From JBECKS01 sp964557005 (lineage in GTDB: Bacteria > Pseudomonadota > Gammaproteobacteria > Pseudomonadales > JBECKS01), in NCBI GenBank assembly GCA_964557005.1, contig CAZKYI010000002.1, forward strand, positions 124,001-188,000: DNA of 64,000 nt, written 5' to 3'. The notes below the pieces were generated by a model. The model did no database searches, was not told where the DNA came from, and worked only from the letters and a program-made list of their open reading frames with translations. Made by a program: the position numbers and the translations under genes. Of the stretch, positions 16,690 to 25,396 are shown piece after piece (the first letter of the stretch is position 1; every line of letters starts with the position of its first letter).

Positions 16690-18056
16690 TGGAGTTTATA
16701 CCTTTTCTTCTGTTTCTCTCTGTCTGCATGGTGTTGATGTTAGGGTATCCGGTTGCTTTTTCTCTGGCTGGAACTGCGCTGGCTTTTGCAGGATTTGGTG
16801 TGCTGTTTGATGTTTTTGATGTGAGTTTTTTAAGTGCTTTTCCAAGCCGTGTGTTCGGTATTTTAACCAACCAGACACTGATTGCTGTGCCCTTGTTTGT
16901 GTTTATGGGCGTGGTTCTTGAACGCTCTCGCATAGCAGAAGATTTATTGGAAACCATGACCAAACTGTTTGGAAGATTTCGTGGTGGATTGGCCATTTCA
17001 GTGACGCTGGTGGGAGCGCTATTGGCAGCCAGCACAGGCATTGTTGGTGCAACCGTTGTGACCATGGGCTTGATGTCTTTGCCTACCATGTTGAAGCGTT
17101 CTTATAAACCGGAATTTGCAGCGGGTGTGATTTGTGCAACCGGTACGCTCGGGCAAATTATTCCACCCTCCATTGTTTTGATTTTGTTAGCGGATGTTTT
17201 ATCCAGCGCTTACCAACAGGCGCAGTTAAATATGGGAAGTTTTACACCAAAAACGGTGTCGGTGGGTGATTTGTTTCTGGGTGCTTTTTTGCCAGGGCTG
17301 CTGCTGGTTGTTCTGTATCTTGTCTACATTGTGCTTTATGCCTGGCTAAGACCGCAGGATGCACCAGTGATTCAGGCTGACGATGAAGATGATCCCTTGT
17401 GGCCAGATGTTATTAAAAGCCTTTTGCCGCCCTTGGTGCTGATTGTACTGGTGTTAGGTTCCATTATTGGTGGTTTTGCCACGCCAACAGAGGCCGCTTC
17501 TGTCGGCGCTTGTGGTGCCTTGTTTTTGGCCTTGCTCAAACGACAACTCTCGTTTCCTGTGCTTAAAGATATTCTGCAATCTGCCGGTCAGGTGACCAGC
17601 ATGGTGTTTATGATACTGATAGGTGCAGCCCTGTTTTCCATTGTTTTCAGAGCCTATGGTGGTGATGAAATTATTCGCGAGTTTTTTGAATCGATGCCCG
17701 GTGGTGTTTTTACGGCCTGTCTGCTGGTTATGCTGGTTATTTTTCTTTTGGGATTCATTCTCGATTTTATAGAAATAACCTTTGTGGTGATTCCTATTGT
17801 GGCACCGATTTTACTGATGATGGGTGTTGATCCTGTGTGGCTGGGTATCATGATTGCAATCAATTTGCAGACTTCATTTCTGACTCCGCCTTTTGGTTTT
17901 GCCTTGTTTTATTTGAGAGGCGTGGCACCACCTGAACTGGACACACGGCAAATTTATATGGGTGCCGTGCCTTTTATTATCATTCAGTTGTTAACTCTGG
18001 GTCTGGTTGCAGGTTTTCCTGCCATTGCTACCTGGTTACCTGCTGTATTAAAGTAG
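16689..18056 (+). CDS. dctM: TRAP transporter large membrane subunit (DctM family)
   Basis: 455 residues with about 12 membrane helices. Family signatures include Q-I-I-P-P-S-I-V-L-I-L and F-A-T-P-T-E-A-A-S-V-G-A. The GTG start at 16689 overlaps the dctQ stop (TAGTG). Of the C4-dicarboxylate/large-subunit type often annotated for 2-oxo acids or mannitol; the substrate cannot be inferred without the binding protein, which is not within this window. Confidence 0.93.
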   Translation: MEFIPFLLFLSVCMVLMLGYPVAFSLAGTALAFAGFGVLFDVFDVSFLSAFPSRVFGILTNQTLIAVPLFVFMGVVLERSRIAEDLLETMTKLFGRFRGGLAISVTLVGALLAASTGIVGATVVTMGLMSLPTMLKRSYKPEFAAGVICATGTLGQIIPPSIVLILLADVLSSAYQQAQLNMGSFTPKTVSVGDLFLGAFLPGLLLVVLYLVYIVLYAWLRPQDAPVIQADDEDDPLWPDVIKSLLPPLVLIVLVLGSIIGGFATPTEAASVGACGALFLALLKRQLSFPVLKDILQSAGQVTSMVFMILIGAALFSIVFRAYGGDEIIREFFESMPGGVFTACLLVMLVIFLLGFILDFIEITFVVIPIVAPILLMMGVDPVWLGIMIAINLQTSFLTPPFGFALFYLRGVAPPELDTRQIYMGAVPFIIIQLLTLGLVAGFPAIATWLPAVLK

Positions 18057-18078
18057 ACAATCGAAGAGGGACAGCTCC

Positions 18079-18474
18079 ATGAATAAATCCAGTGATACAT
18101 CTGCTCCGCATGGAGAGCTTTGTCTGAAAATTATTGCTTCTGCGAATGATGCAAACACCATGGGCGATATTTACGCAGGGTGGATTGTTTCGCAGGCCGA
18201 TCTTGCAGGTTCACTCTTTGCCGAACGGCGAGCCTTGGGGCGGGTTGCTACGGTGTCGATTGAATCCATGTCTTTTTTGGCACCTGTCAAACTCGGCAGT
18301 ACCGTGAGTTTTTATTGTGATTTCATCAATATCGGGCGTAGCTCGCTGCAAGTCCATGTGGCTGTGTGGGCGAGTGAAGCCGGTTCTTATGACATGAGAA
18401 AAGTGACCGATGGGCAGCTCACATTTGTAGCGATTGATAAAAATGGAAGAACACGAGCGCTTCCCCAGCGCTAA
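18079..18474 (+). CDS. Acyl-CoA thioesterase, hotdog fold (YciA/BFIT-like)
   Basis: 131 residues. N-T-M-G-D-I-Y-A-G-W-I, with the Asn...Gly-Asp arrangement of the N-A-x-G-x-I-F-G-G motif, and the preserved V-S-I-E-S-M-S-F-L-A-P-V-K-L-G strand identify the 4HBT/YciA class. It hydrolyses short- to long-chain acyl-CoAs in the cytoplasm. It follows dctM by 22 bases and may be co-transcribed with the TRAP genes. Confidence 0.85.
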   Translation: MNKSSDTSAPHGELCLKIIASANDANTMGDIYAGWIVSQADLAGSLFAERRALGRVATVSIESMSFLAPVKLGSTVSFYCDFINIGRSSLQVHVAVWASEAGSYDMRKVTDGQLTFVAIDKNGRTRALPQR

Positions 18475-18617
18475 AAAATTTCTGAAAGGATTATTCACTT
18501 TCGTCATACCCACAATAACACTTATAAATTGTATTTATTAAGTCTGATTCCCTAGTATGCCCGCCAGTGAATGCCATTGCGGCATTTTGTTTTCATCTCT
18601 TTTGCAGGTAGATCGTT

Positions 18618-20210
18618 ATGTCTAATTACCAATCAGAAATTGCTGCGCTGACTTCTACTGTCCGTGCGAACAAAACCTGGGATGCTATTAATCCTGAATA
18701 TGCAGCACGTATGCGTATTCAAAATCGTTTTAAAACAGGGCTGGATATTGCGCGATACACGGCTGACATCATGCGTAAAGACATGGCACGTTATGATGCG
18801 GATAGCGCTCAGTACACACAGTCACTCGGTTGCTGGCATGGTTTTATCGGTCAGCAAAAAATGATTTCCATCAAAAAGCATTTCAATAGTACAGACCGAC
18901 GTTACCTCTACCTTTCAGGCTGGATGGTTGCAGCATTACGCTCTGACTTTGGTCCTTTGCCTGATCAAAGCATGCACGAGAAAACTTCGGTAGCCGCTTT
19001 GATTGAAGAGCTTTATACCTTCCTGAGACAAGCAGATGCGAGAGAGTTGGGTGGCTTGTTTCGTGCACTGGATGCAGCACGTGAAGCGGGAAATGCTGCA
19101 CAGGAAAAAGAAATACAGGCAAAGATTGATAATTTCCAGACCCATGTTGTGCCTATTATTGCCGACATTGATGCGGGTTTTGGTAATGCCGAAGCGACTT
19201 ATTTGCTGGCCAAGAAAATGATTGAAGCGGGTGCTTGTTGTATCCAGATTGAAAATCAGGTATCTGACGAAAAACAATGTGGTCATCAGGACGGTAAGGT
19301 AACCGTTCCACATGAAGATTTTCTTGCGAAGATTCGTGCGGTTCGTTATGCCTTCCTCGAACTGGGCGTTGATAACGGTGTGATTGTTGCGCGTACCGAT
19401 TCTTTGGGCGCAGGTTTAACCAAGCAAATCGCAGTGACCCACAAGCCAGGCGATTTGGGTGACCAGTACAATGCTTTCCTGGATTGTGAAGAAGTCTCTC
19501 CACAGAACATGAATAACGGTGACGTAGTGATTAACCGTGGTGGCAAATTATTGCGACCCAGGCGTTTACCCAGCAATTTGTTCCAGTTCAAAAAGGGAAC
19601 AGGTGAAGCACGTTGCGTGCTCGACTGTATTACTTCCCTGCAAAATGGTGCAGATTTGCTCTGGATTGAAACCGAAAAACCTCATGTGGGTCAGATTGGT
19701 GGCATGGTGAATGAAATCCGTAAAGTGATTCCAAATGCCAAACTGGTTTACAACAACAGCCCTTCATTCAACTGGACCTTGAATTTCCGCCAACAGGTAT
19801 TCGATGCCTGGCAACAACAAGGCAAGGATGTATCGGCTTACAAACGTGATAATTTAATGAGCGCAGAATATGACAGCACTGATTTGGGCGTTGAGGCAGA
19901 TCGCCGTATTCAAACTTTTCAGGCCGATGCAGCGCGTGAAGCAGGTATTTTCCATCATTTGATTACCTTGCCTACTTATCACACAGCGGCACTGTCAACC
20001 GATAATCTGGCAAAAGAGTATTTTGGTGCACAAGGCATGCTGGGCTATGTCAAAAATGTTCAACGTCAGGAAATCCGTCAGGGTATTGCCTGCGTTAAAC
20101 ATCAAAATATGGCGGGTTCAGATATGGGTGATGATCACAAGGAATACTTCTCTGGAGAGGCTGCACTGAAGGCAGCAGGGAAAGACAACACCATGCATCA
20201 GTTTGGCTAG
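18618..20210 (+). CDS. aceA: Isocitrate lyase, long form
   Basis: 530 residues, matching the long isocitrate lyases of Pseudomonas and Acinetobacter rather than the 434-residue E. coli enzyme. The active-site loop appears as K-Q-C-G-H (canonical K-K-C-G-H), and P-I-I-A-D-I-D-A-G-F-G carries metal ligands. It cleaves isocitrate to succinate and glyoxylate in the glyoxylate shunt, needed for growth on acetate and fatty acids. Monocistronic, with its own terminator. Confidence 0.96.
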   Translation: MSNYQSEIAALTSTVRANKTWDAINPEYAARMRIQNRFKTGLDIARYTADIMRKDMARYDADSAQYTQSLGCWHGFIGQQKMISIKKHFNSTDRRYLYLSGWMVAALRSDFGPLPDQSMHEKTSVAALIEELYTFLRQADARELGGLFRALDAAREAGNAAQEKEIQAKIDNFQTHVVPIIADIDAGFGNAEATYLLAKKMIEAGACCIQIENQVSDEKQCGHQDGKVTVPHEDFLAKIRAVRYAFLELGVDNGVIVARTDSLGAGLTKQIAVTHKPGDLGDQYNAFLDCEEVSPQNMNNGDVVINRGGKLLRPRRLPSNLFQFKKGTGEARCVLDCITSLQNGADLLWIETEKPHVGQIGGMVNEIRKVIPNAKLVYNNSPSFNWTLNFRQQVFDAWQQQGKDVSAYKRDNLMSAEYDSTDLGVEADRRIQTFQADAAREAGIFHHLITLPTYHTAALSTDNLAKEYFGAQGMLGYVKNVQRQEIRQGIACVKHQNMAGSDMGDDHKEYFSGEAALKAAGKDNTMHQFG

Positions 20211-20246
20211 CACCCGATAGAGTTAGAACCAGTTGAAGTCAATTTT

Positions 20247-20278
20247 AAAAAAGAGTCGCAAATGCGGCTCTTTTTTTA
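20247..20278 (+). terminator. Intrinsic terminator after aceA
   Basis: GAGTCGCA pairs with TGCGGCTC (one G-U pair), flanked by A-run and T-run. Located 37 bases past the aceA stop. Confidence 0.85.
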
Positions 20279-20319
20279 TATACAGGAACTTTCAAACCTG
20301 AAACACAGAGGGAAGGTAT

Positions 20320-20748
20320 ATGCGAATTTTAATCAGCTTATTGATGATGTCTTTGGCATTAACAGCGTGTGAGCAAAAATCTGGCCGCCCTGCAAAAAGC
20401 CATGCGGAGCTATTACAGAATCAGGTGGTGCACGTCAAAACAGAATTGGCAAACTACCGTACCAGAAGAGCCGAAGCGCCCAGAATCTTGCCTGCCGATT
20501 TTTCTGAAATCACAGATGAAGAACGGATGCTTATGAATGAACAAAGAATTCAGTTTCAGGCAGAAAAACACATACTGACGATGAATTTATACAGGCTCAG
20601 GGAAGAAGTTTCCATGCAGATCAGTATTGCTACAGAGCAGGGAGAAAAAAGCGGATTGGCAGAACTGAAAGCGACCAGGGATGAAATTGAATCCTTGATT
20701 AAAGAGCTTGATCCTGACGCAAAGTTGGCACCAGTTATGGATTATTAA
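20320..20748 (+). CDS. Small lipoprotein with predicted coiled coil
   Basis: 142 residues. Lipobox L-T-A-C with Cys17 as the acylated residue. The rest is charged and strongly helical, with Glu/Lys/Gln heptad-like spacing (about 30-130). I do not recognise a family. The 3' end overlaps the convergent YeeE-type gene by 14 bases. Confidence 0.7.
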   Translation: MRILISLLMMSLALTACEQKSGRPAKSHAELLQNQVVHVKTELANYRTRRAEAPRILPADFSEITDEERMLMNEQRIQFQAEKHILTMNLYRLREEVSMQISIATEQGEKSGLAELKATRDEIESLIKELDPDAKLAPVMDY

Positions 20749-21163
20749 GCTGGTTGGCGACTAACATACCAGTCAACATGGCTGCAACAAATACAAAGGA
20801 ATGTATATCCAGTCCTGCCAGTGAAGCCAGTGCAGGGCCAGGGCAATAACCATACAAACCCCAGCCTGCACCAAAGATCATGGCACCAATAACAAGAGGC
20901 CTGTCGATGCGGGTTTTCGTCGGCAGGGAAAACTGTCCGGCTGAAACCGGTTTATCCTTTTTAAGAATGATGGCGTATCCGATAGACGTAATGATTAACG
21001 CGCTGCACATAACCAGCATAAGCGCAGGATTCCAGTCACCACTAATATCCAGAAATCCGAGCACAACTTGTGGATCGGTCATTCCTGAAAATGCCAACCC
21101 CAGGCCAAACAGCAAGCCTGCCAATAAATACATTGTGGCGTTCACAAGCGCATTAAATGACAT
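20735..21163 (-). CDS. YeeE/YedE-type membrane protein, second half (DUF6691-like)
   Basis: 142 residues with four membrane helices. Starts at an ATG with AGGAG 8 bases upstream, inside the end of the previous gene. Contains G-L-A-F-S-G-M-T-D-P and Y-G-Y-C-P-G-P-A-L, the cysteine motif of sulfur-compound transporters of the YeeE/YedE (PmpA/PmpB) type. These two-gene half-transporters are regularly found with persulfide dioxygenase and sulfite exporter genes. Last gene of the sulfur operon. Confidence 0.85.
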   Translation of the reverse strand: MSFNALVNATMYLLAGLLFGLGLAFSGMTDPQVVLGFLDISGDWNPALMLVMCSALIITSIGYAIILKKDKPVSAGQFSLPTKTRIDRPLVIGAMIFGAGWGLYGYCPGPALASLAGLDIHSFVFVAAMLTGMLVANQLNNP

Positions 21164-21578
21164 GACGAATCGCTCCTGTAGCTAACATACCAAACAACAT
21201 AAAAACAAAAGTTGCAGTCAGTGATCTGAATGAAAAACGGCTAATGCCACAGACACCATGCCCGCTGGTGCAACCTGAACCCAGTTTGGTACCAAACCCG
21301 ACCAGAAAGCCGCTGATGATTGCCAGAGGCATTGATGCGACAGGCGATGGAAATTCGGTTTTGGAAACCGAGTAATACAAGGCAGCACCGATAATCAAAC
21401 CTGCAACAAACAGCCAGGAAAAAATCGAAGAGCGTTCTCCTTTTATTTGTGCAAGTTGATTAACACCTGAAAATAATATGCCGGAAATTCCGGTTATCCG
21501 GCCAAAAAAAAGCATCATCACCAGAGCACTTGTGCCAATCAGTGCACCACCTAACAGGGCATTTATATATTCAGTCAT
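21153..21578 (-). CDS. YeeE/YedE-type membrane protein, first half
   Basis: 142 residues from the ATG at 21578; a GTG at 21587 sits too close to the ribosome site GGAAG. Four membrane helices and the hallmark G-S-G-C-T-S-G-H-G-V-C-G, whose cysteines are proposed to relay sulfur compounds such as thiosulfate. Together with the following gene it forms a complete YeeE-like unit. Their joint presence in a persulfide operon suggests sulfur-compound import or export. Confidence 0.87.
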   Translation of the reverse strand: MTEYINALLGGALIGTSALVMMLFFGRITGISGILFSGVNQLAQIKGERSSIFSWLFVAGLIIGAALYYSVSKTEFPSPVASMPLAIISGFLVGFGTKLGSGCTSGHGVCGISRFSFRSLTATFVFMLFGMLATGAIRHVI

Positions 21579-21583
21579 TATTA

Positions 21584-22288
21584 TCACGCTTCCATTTTAA
21601 TTTGGCCGCAGGCTTTGTTTGCCGGAACAGCAATATCAATAAATTTCGGGTTGGGTAACACAAGTTTTTTCATTTGTGCAACAAAGGCAGCTTTGTCTTT
21701 GCCAACGACTCTTGGATTGAATCGTTTTTCTTCCCCGATGGTGCTTACGTTTCGGCCTTTGTAATCATGTGCCGGATACACGAGTGTTGTATCAGGAAAT
21801 GCAAATAGTTTTTGCAGACTGTCAAATAAATTTTCTGCATTTCCATTCTGAAAATCGGTACGCCCCGTGCCTCTTGCGAACAGCGTATCGCCAGTGAATA
21901 AATAGAATTGCTGATTTTCCACCAGCAGAAAACTATAGGAATCGTCTGTATGGCCAGGTGTTGCGATGGCTTTGAGAGACAAGTCGCCAACTGTAATTAT
22001 GTCATCATTCTTGAAAGTGTTTGATGCACAGGCAACTTTTGATTCAACAGCGCTGAAAGTTTCACAGCCAAAAATCTCACGTAGTTTTCCTGCGCCGGTA
22101 ATGTGATCAGCATGCACATGTGTTTCGAGAGATTTAACCAGTTTCAAATCAAACTCTTCGAGATATTGTTTAATGAGTTCAACTTGTGAAAGCACAGAAT
22201 CAATAATCAAGGCTTGTCTGGTTTTTTCACACGCAATTAAATAACTGAAAGACCAGGTTTCGTAATCAAAAAGTTGTCTGAAAAACAT
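21584..22288 (-). CDS. Persulfide dioxygenase-like metallo-beta-lactamase fold protein (ETHE1/Blh type)
   Basis: 234 residues from the ATG at 22288. The metal motif T-H-V-H-A-D-H-I-T-G-A is the ETHE1-type HxHxDH; the later H-T-D-D-S-Y-S and P-A-H-D-Y supply remaining ligands. Family enzymes oxidise glutathione persulfide to sulfite and glutathione with O2. A stand-alone enzyme without a rhodanese fusion. The neighbouring TauE-type exporter would remove the sulfite formed. Alternative: a related MBL hydrolase, but the context favours sulfur metabolism. Confidence 0.88.
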   Translation of the reverse strand: MFFRQLFDYETWSFSYLIACEKTRQALIIDSVLSQVELIKQYLEEFDLKLVKSLETHVHADHITGAGKLREIFGCETFSAVESKVACASNTFKNDDIITVGDLSLKAIATPGHTDDSYSFLLVENQQFYLFTGDTLFARGTGRTDFQNGNAENLFDSLQKLFAFPDTTLVYPAHDYKGRNVSTIGEEKRFNPRVVGKDKAAFVAQMKKLVLPNPKFIDIAVPANKACGQIKMEA

Positions 22289-22303
22289 AAATTCACCCAA
22301 AAA

Positions 22304-23131
22304 TTAAAATAGCTGGAAATATCTCGCAAGCACAAGCCCCGAAAGCATAATCATGGTGACAGAGAATATTTTTTGCAGCGTAGCACCGACCAGATACTTG
22401 CCAAAAAATAACCCCGATAACATGCCAATCAAGCCGCCAAAACTGAGTTGAACAACGAGTTGATTGACAACAAAATTGCCCTGGAGAAAGTGTGCAAACA
22501 ATGCACTCAGGCTCACAAAAGCAATCACAGGCAAAGAAGTTGCCACCGCCTGCTGGATGGTAATGCCTGTCAGAAACATCAGTGTTGGCACAATGATGAA
22601 ACCACCTCCCACGCCAAATAGCCCCGATAAAACACCTGTTAGACTGGCACCCACAAACATGCCTGCAAAACATCGTGGCCCAAACTGGAATTCCTGTTTG
22701 TGATTCATGCGACAGTAGGCACCATTATTCTCTTCGAAATTTTTATATTGGGCACGGGCAACACTTGATTGTTCCGGTGTGGTGGTGGCTTGTTTCCACA
22801 TGCGCCATGCCACATAAAAAACGATGGCGGTAAAACCGCCTAACACCAACTCTGGCGCAAGCATCCTGTTAAAATAACCACCCAGCGGTGTAAATAAAGA
22901 ACCGATGAGCATAAACATCAAAGCAGGAAGCCAGACAATTGATTTTCCACCAAGCCGTGTTACGGTGCCAAACAATGCACTTGTAGCGACAGCACTTAAG
23001 GCAACAACGGCTGCTTCTTTGGGGTCAAGCCCTAACAAAAGTATTAACAAGGGGAGGGCAAAAATTGACCCGCCAGCTCCGGTCAGACCAAGCACCAGAC
23101 CGATAATGATTCCTGTAGCAAGTGCCAGCAT
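22304..23131 (-). CDS. TauE/SafE-type sulfite/anion exporter
   Basis: 275 residues with two repeats of about four helices each. G-L-T-G-A-G-G-S and G-V-G-G-G-F-I-I-V-P are the paired glycine-rich TauE/SafE motifs. Probably exports sulfite or a related sulfur anion produced by the downstream dioxygenase. Starts 2 bases after the repressor gene, so it is transcribed with it. Confidence 0.9.
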   Translation of the reverse strand: MLALATGIIIGLVLGLTGAGGSIFALPLLILLLGLDPKEAAVVALSAVATSALFGTVTRLGGKSIVWLPALMFMLIGSLFTPLGGYFNRMLAPELVLGGFTAIVFYVAWRMWKQATTTPEQSSVARAQYKNFEENNGAYCRMNHKQEFQFGPRCFAGMFVGASLTGVLSGLFGVGGGFIIVPTLMFLTGITIQQAVATSLPVIAFVSLSALFAHFLQGNFVVNQLVVQLSFGGLIGMLSGLFFGKYLVGATLQKIFSVTMIMLSGLVLARYFQLF

Positions 23132-23133
23132 GA

Positions 23134-23391
23134 TTATAAATACTTGGATAACAACAGGGTTATGCTGTCTTTATCCATCGGTGAAGACTTTGTTTCCTGT
23201 ATGTGTTCTTCAATCATGCAGGTTAACAGTAGATGATGACTTTTTTCGAGCGCCTTTCTGGCAGCAGTCATTTGCTGGGCAATTTTTTCGCAATCAGCTT
23301 CTTCTGCGATAAGTTTTTGCACGCCGCGTAATTGCCCTTCCACTCTCGCGATGCGTTTTAAAATCTGGTCTTTGGTCGTTTGTGCAGTCAT
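23134..23391 (-). CDS. CsoR/FrmR-family (DUF156) repressor, probable persulfide or metal sensor
   Basis: 85 residues from the ATG at 23391. All-helical DUF156 fold with R-I-x-R-V-E-G-Q-L-R-G-V near the N-terminus. Cys34 matches the first conserved sensor cysteine of the family. A second Cys lies at 58 and a His at 63. The CsoR metal-binding His position is Met59, so classical Cu(I) binding looks unlikely. Operon content (TauE, persulfide dioxygenase, YeeE pair) suggests a thiol/persulfide switch like CstR, though the second Cys is not in the CstR register. First gene of its operon, with an operator upstream at 23415-23432. Confidence 0.85.
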   Translation of the reverse strand: MTAQTTKDQILKRIARVEGQLRGVQKLIAEEADCEKIAQQMTAARKALEKSHHLLLTCMIEEHIQETKSSPMDKDSITLLLSKYL

Positions 23392-23414
23392 TGTGTTTCT
23401 CCATTTCCATATAC

Positions 23415-23432
23415 TATACCCCCTATGGTATA
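23415..23432. promoter_or_regulatory. Operator for the CsoR-family repressor
   Basis: TATACCCCCTATGGTATA is an inverted repeat (TATACC / GGTATA) with the C-tract typical of CsoR/CstR sites. It lies 24 bases upstream of the repressor start, so the operon is probably autoregulated. Confidence 0.75.
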
Positions 23433-23464
23433 TGAAAGCAAGCCTGCCGATACAAATTGCGGGC

Positions 23465-23491
23465 AAAAAAAAGCCGGAGCAAGTCCGGCTT
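23465..23491 (-). terminator. Intrinsic terminator after glnK
   Basis: AAGCCGGA (23471-23478) pairs with TCCGGCTT (23484-23491); on the minus strand a run of T follows. It separates glnK from the sulfur operon promoter. Confidence 0.85.
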
Positions 23492-23513
23492 CCTGTAGCA
23501 GTTTCTTGTCGTT

Positions 23514-23852
23514 TTACAACGCTTCATCTCCTGTTTCACCAGTACGAATCCGAACGGCTTGTTCAACATTGGTCACGAAAATCTTGCCATCACCAATTCT
23601 TCCCGAGTTGGCGGCCTTGCTGATGGTTTCAATCACCAGTGCACATTGATCATCTGAAACGCCAAGCTCCAGTTTGATTTTGGGAACGAAGTCAATCATG
23701 TATTCAGCACCGCGATACAATTCAGTGTGCCCTTTTTGACGACCATACCCTTTAACTTCGGTAATGGTCAGGCCTTTGATACCAATATCAGAAAGTGCTT
23801 CGCGAACTTCATCAAGTTTGAAAGGTTTGATAATGGCAGTAATCATCTTCAT
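23514..23852 (-). CDS. glnK: PII nitrogen regulatory protein (GlnK/GlnB)
   Basis: 112 residues. The T-loop contains Y-R-G-A-E-Y with Tyr51, the uridylylation site. The N-terminus M-K-M-I-T-A-I-I-K-P-F-K-L and the body T-V-E-Q-A-V-R-I-R-T-G-E match PII proteins. It senses 2-oxoglutarate, ATP/ADP and nitrogen status. No amtB is adjacent, so whether it should be called GlnK or GlnB is uncertain. Confidence 0.93.
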   Translation of the reverse strand: MKMITAIIKPFKLDEVREALSDIGIKGLTITEVKGYGRQKGHTELYRGAEYMIDFVPKIKLELGVSDDQCALVIETISKAANSGRIGDGKIFVTNVEQAVRIRTGETGDEAL

Positions 23853-23945
23853 GGAAGGGTTCCTCGGTGAATGGTGAGTGTGCGTTTGCCTGATACAAGA
23901 GCGGGCGATTGTAGGGCGTGACTCTCTCTGTAGGCAACAGCAATC

Positions 23946-24716
23946 CTATACGCCGTAGCCACCATCGACGGATAACAGTTGGCCTGTAACATAGCCTGCC
24001 TTGTTGGACGCGAGATATACCACCGCTTGCGCGACTTCTTCCGGTTCGCCCCAGCGCTTGACGCATAAACCCGCCTGAACAGCAGTTTTCCACGCTTCAT
24101 CAAATACGCCTTCAGCCCATAAGCGCTTGAAGATACCCGCATTGATGACACCGATGGCAACGCTGTTTGCACGGATGTTGAATTGTCCTTCTTCTTTTGC
24201 AATCCCTTGAATCAACCATTCAATCGCTGCTTTAGGTGCAACGGAAAGTGCATCGCGCTCTGGCCATTTATGTAAACCGGCCGAGCTGATGTGGACGTAA
24301 GAGCCACCGCCTTTGGCTTTCATGTGGGGGAGCGAAGCATGCACGATATTGAAGAATCCGTTTACGTCTGCATCTACCACTGCTTTCCATTTCTCAGGGG
24401 TTAAATCACGAATCATGAGCTGTTCAATGTCAGAGCCTGCGGCAATCACCACCGTATGAATACGGGCGGTAGCAGCAATCTGGTCAATCAGCGATTTAAC
24501 GCGATTGGCATCACCGATGGAAAGTTGATGATATTCGGCATGTTTCCCAAGCGCTTTGATTTTTTCGGCGACTTCTTTGGCACGGCCTTCATTGCTGTTG
24601 TAGGTCAGCGCAACATCGCTACCAGCCGCTGCCAGTGCTTCGCAAATACTTGCGCCGACACCACCGCTGCCGCCAACAACCAGAGCCAGGCCTTTTGGAA
24701 AATCTTGATTAGACAT
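23946..24716 (-). CDS. Short-chain dehydrogenase/reductase
   Basis: 256 residues of the classical SDR fold. NAD(P)-binding G-G-S-G-G-V-G near the N-terminus, and the Ser/Tyr/Lys region is V-H-I-S-S-A-G-L-H...A-P-K-A-A. The usual catalytic Y-x-x-x-K appears as L-S-V-A-P-K, so the Tyr is replaced, which may mean an atypical or different activity. The C-terminus G-Q-L-L-S-V-D-G-G-Y is typical. Stand-alone gene; substrate unknown. Confidence 0.82.
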   Translation of the reverse strand: MSNQDFPKGLALVVGGSGGVGASICEALAAAGSDVALTYNSNEGRAKEVAEKIKALGKHAEYHQLSIGDANRVKSLIDQIAATARIHTVVIAAGSDIEQLMIRDLTPEKWKAVVDADVNGFFNIVHASLPHMKAKGGGSYVHISSAGLHKWPERDALSVAPKAAIEWLIQGIAKEEGQFNIRANSVAIGVINAGIFKRLWAEGVFDEAWKTAVQAGLCVKRWGEPEEVAQAVVYLASNKAGYVTGQLLSVDGGYGV

Positions 24717-24790
24717 GAGGGGTCTCCTTTTTGTTTGAGGTTGTCAGTTTAGGCAGATGAATACAGGCTTCATCACCTAAAGGGATGAAC

Positions 24791-25396
24791 TTACAAAGGT
24801 GTAAAGAGTTGGGCTTTCAGTAAAGCCCATTGTGTTGAAAAATGTTGGGTGGGCAGTTGCTGGAATTCACTGCGCACGAAGCCACTGATTTTTCCATCGG
24901 CGAAACACATCAGCAAATTGGCTGTTGCTGTCACGTCCATGGAAGATTTGAGATTCTCACGTATTTCTGCTTCACGAATAATTTGTTTGAGCTGGGTTTC
25001 AAATCGTGCGTAAAACTGCGCGATTCTTCCACGAAGGCGCTCGGTTTCGCCTGCCAAAGCATCGCCTATCATGATGCGTGATATGCCAGGATTTTTTTCA
25101 GCAAAACTGAGTAGTAAAAAGAGAATCTGTTCGCAGCGTTCACTAGCCAGATTTTTCTCACTCATCACCAGATTTACGCGAGTAAAAATAGTTTCTTCAA
25201 TAAACTCTATCAGCCCTTCAAACATTTTTGCCTTGCTGGGAAAGTGACGGTAAAGCGCTGCTTCACTCACTCCGACCGCTTTTGCAAGTGATGCCGTGGT
25301 TATGCGTTCTCCAGGTGAGGATTCCAGCATATTGGCCAGACATTCAAGAATGTGTTGCTTTCGGTTGCTTCGTTCTCTTGGCATAGGATTAACCAT
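24791..25396 (-). CDS. slmA: Nucleoid occlusion factor SlmA (TetR fold)
   Basis: 201 residues. N-terminal helix-turn-helix: R-I-T-T-A-S-L-A-K-A-V-G-V-S-E-A-A-L-Y-R-H-F. SlmA binds chromosomal sites and blocks FtsZ assembly over the nucleoid. The identity rests on good similarity to SlmA and on position beside argB-algC-coaBC, as in Acinetobacter-type genomes. The start at 25396 overlaps the argB stop by 8 bases; Met5 (25384) is an alternative. Confidence 0.9.
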   Translation of the reverse strand: MVNPMPRERSNRKQHILECLANMLESSPGERITTASLAKAVGVSEAALYRHFPSKAKMFEGLIEFIEETIFTRVNLVMSEKNLASERCEQILFLLLSFAEKNPGISRIMIGDALAGETERLRGRIAQFYARFETQLKQIIREAEIRENLKSSMDVTATANLLMCFADGKISGFVRSEFQQLPTQHFSTQWALLKAQLFTPL

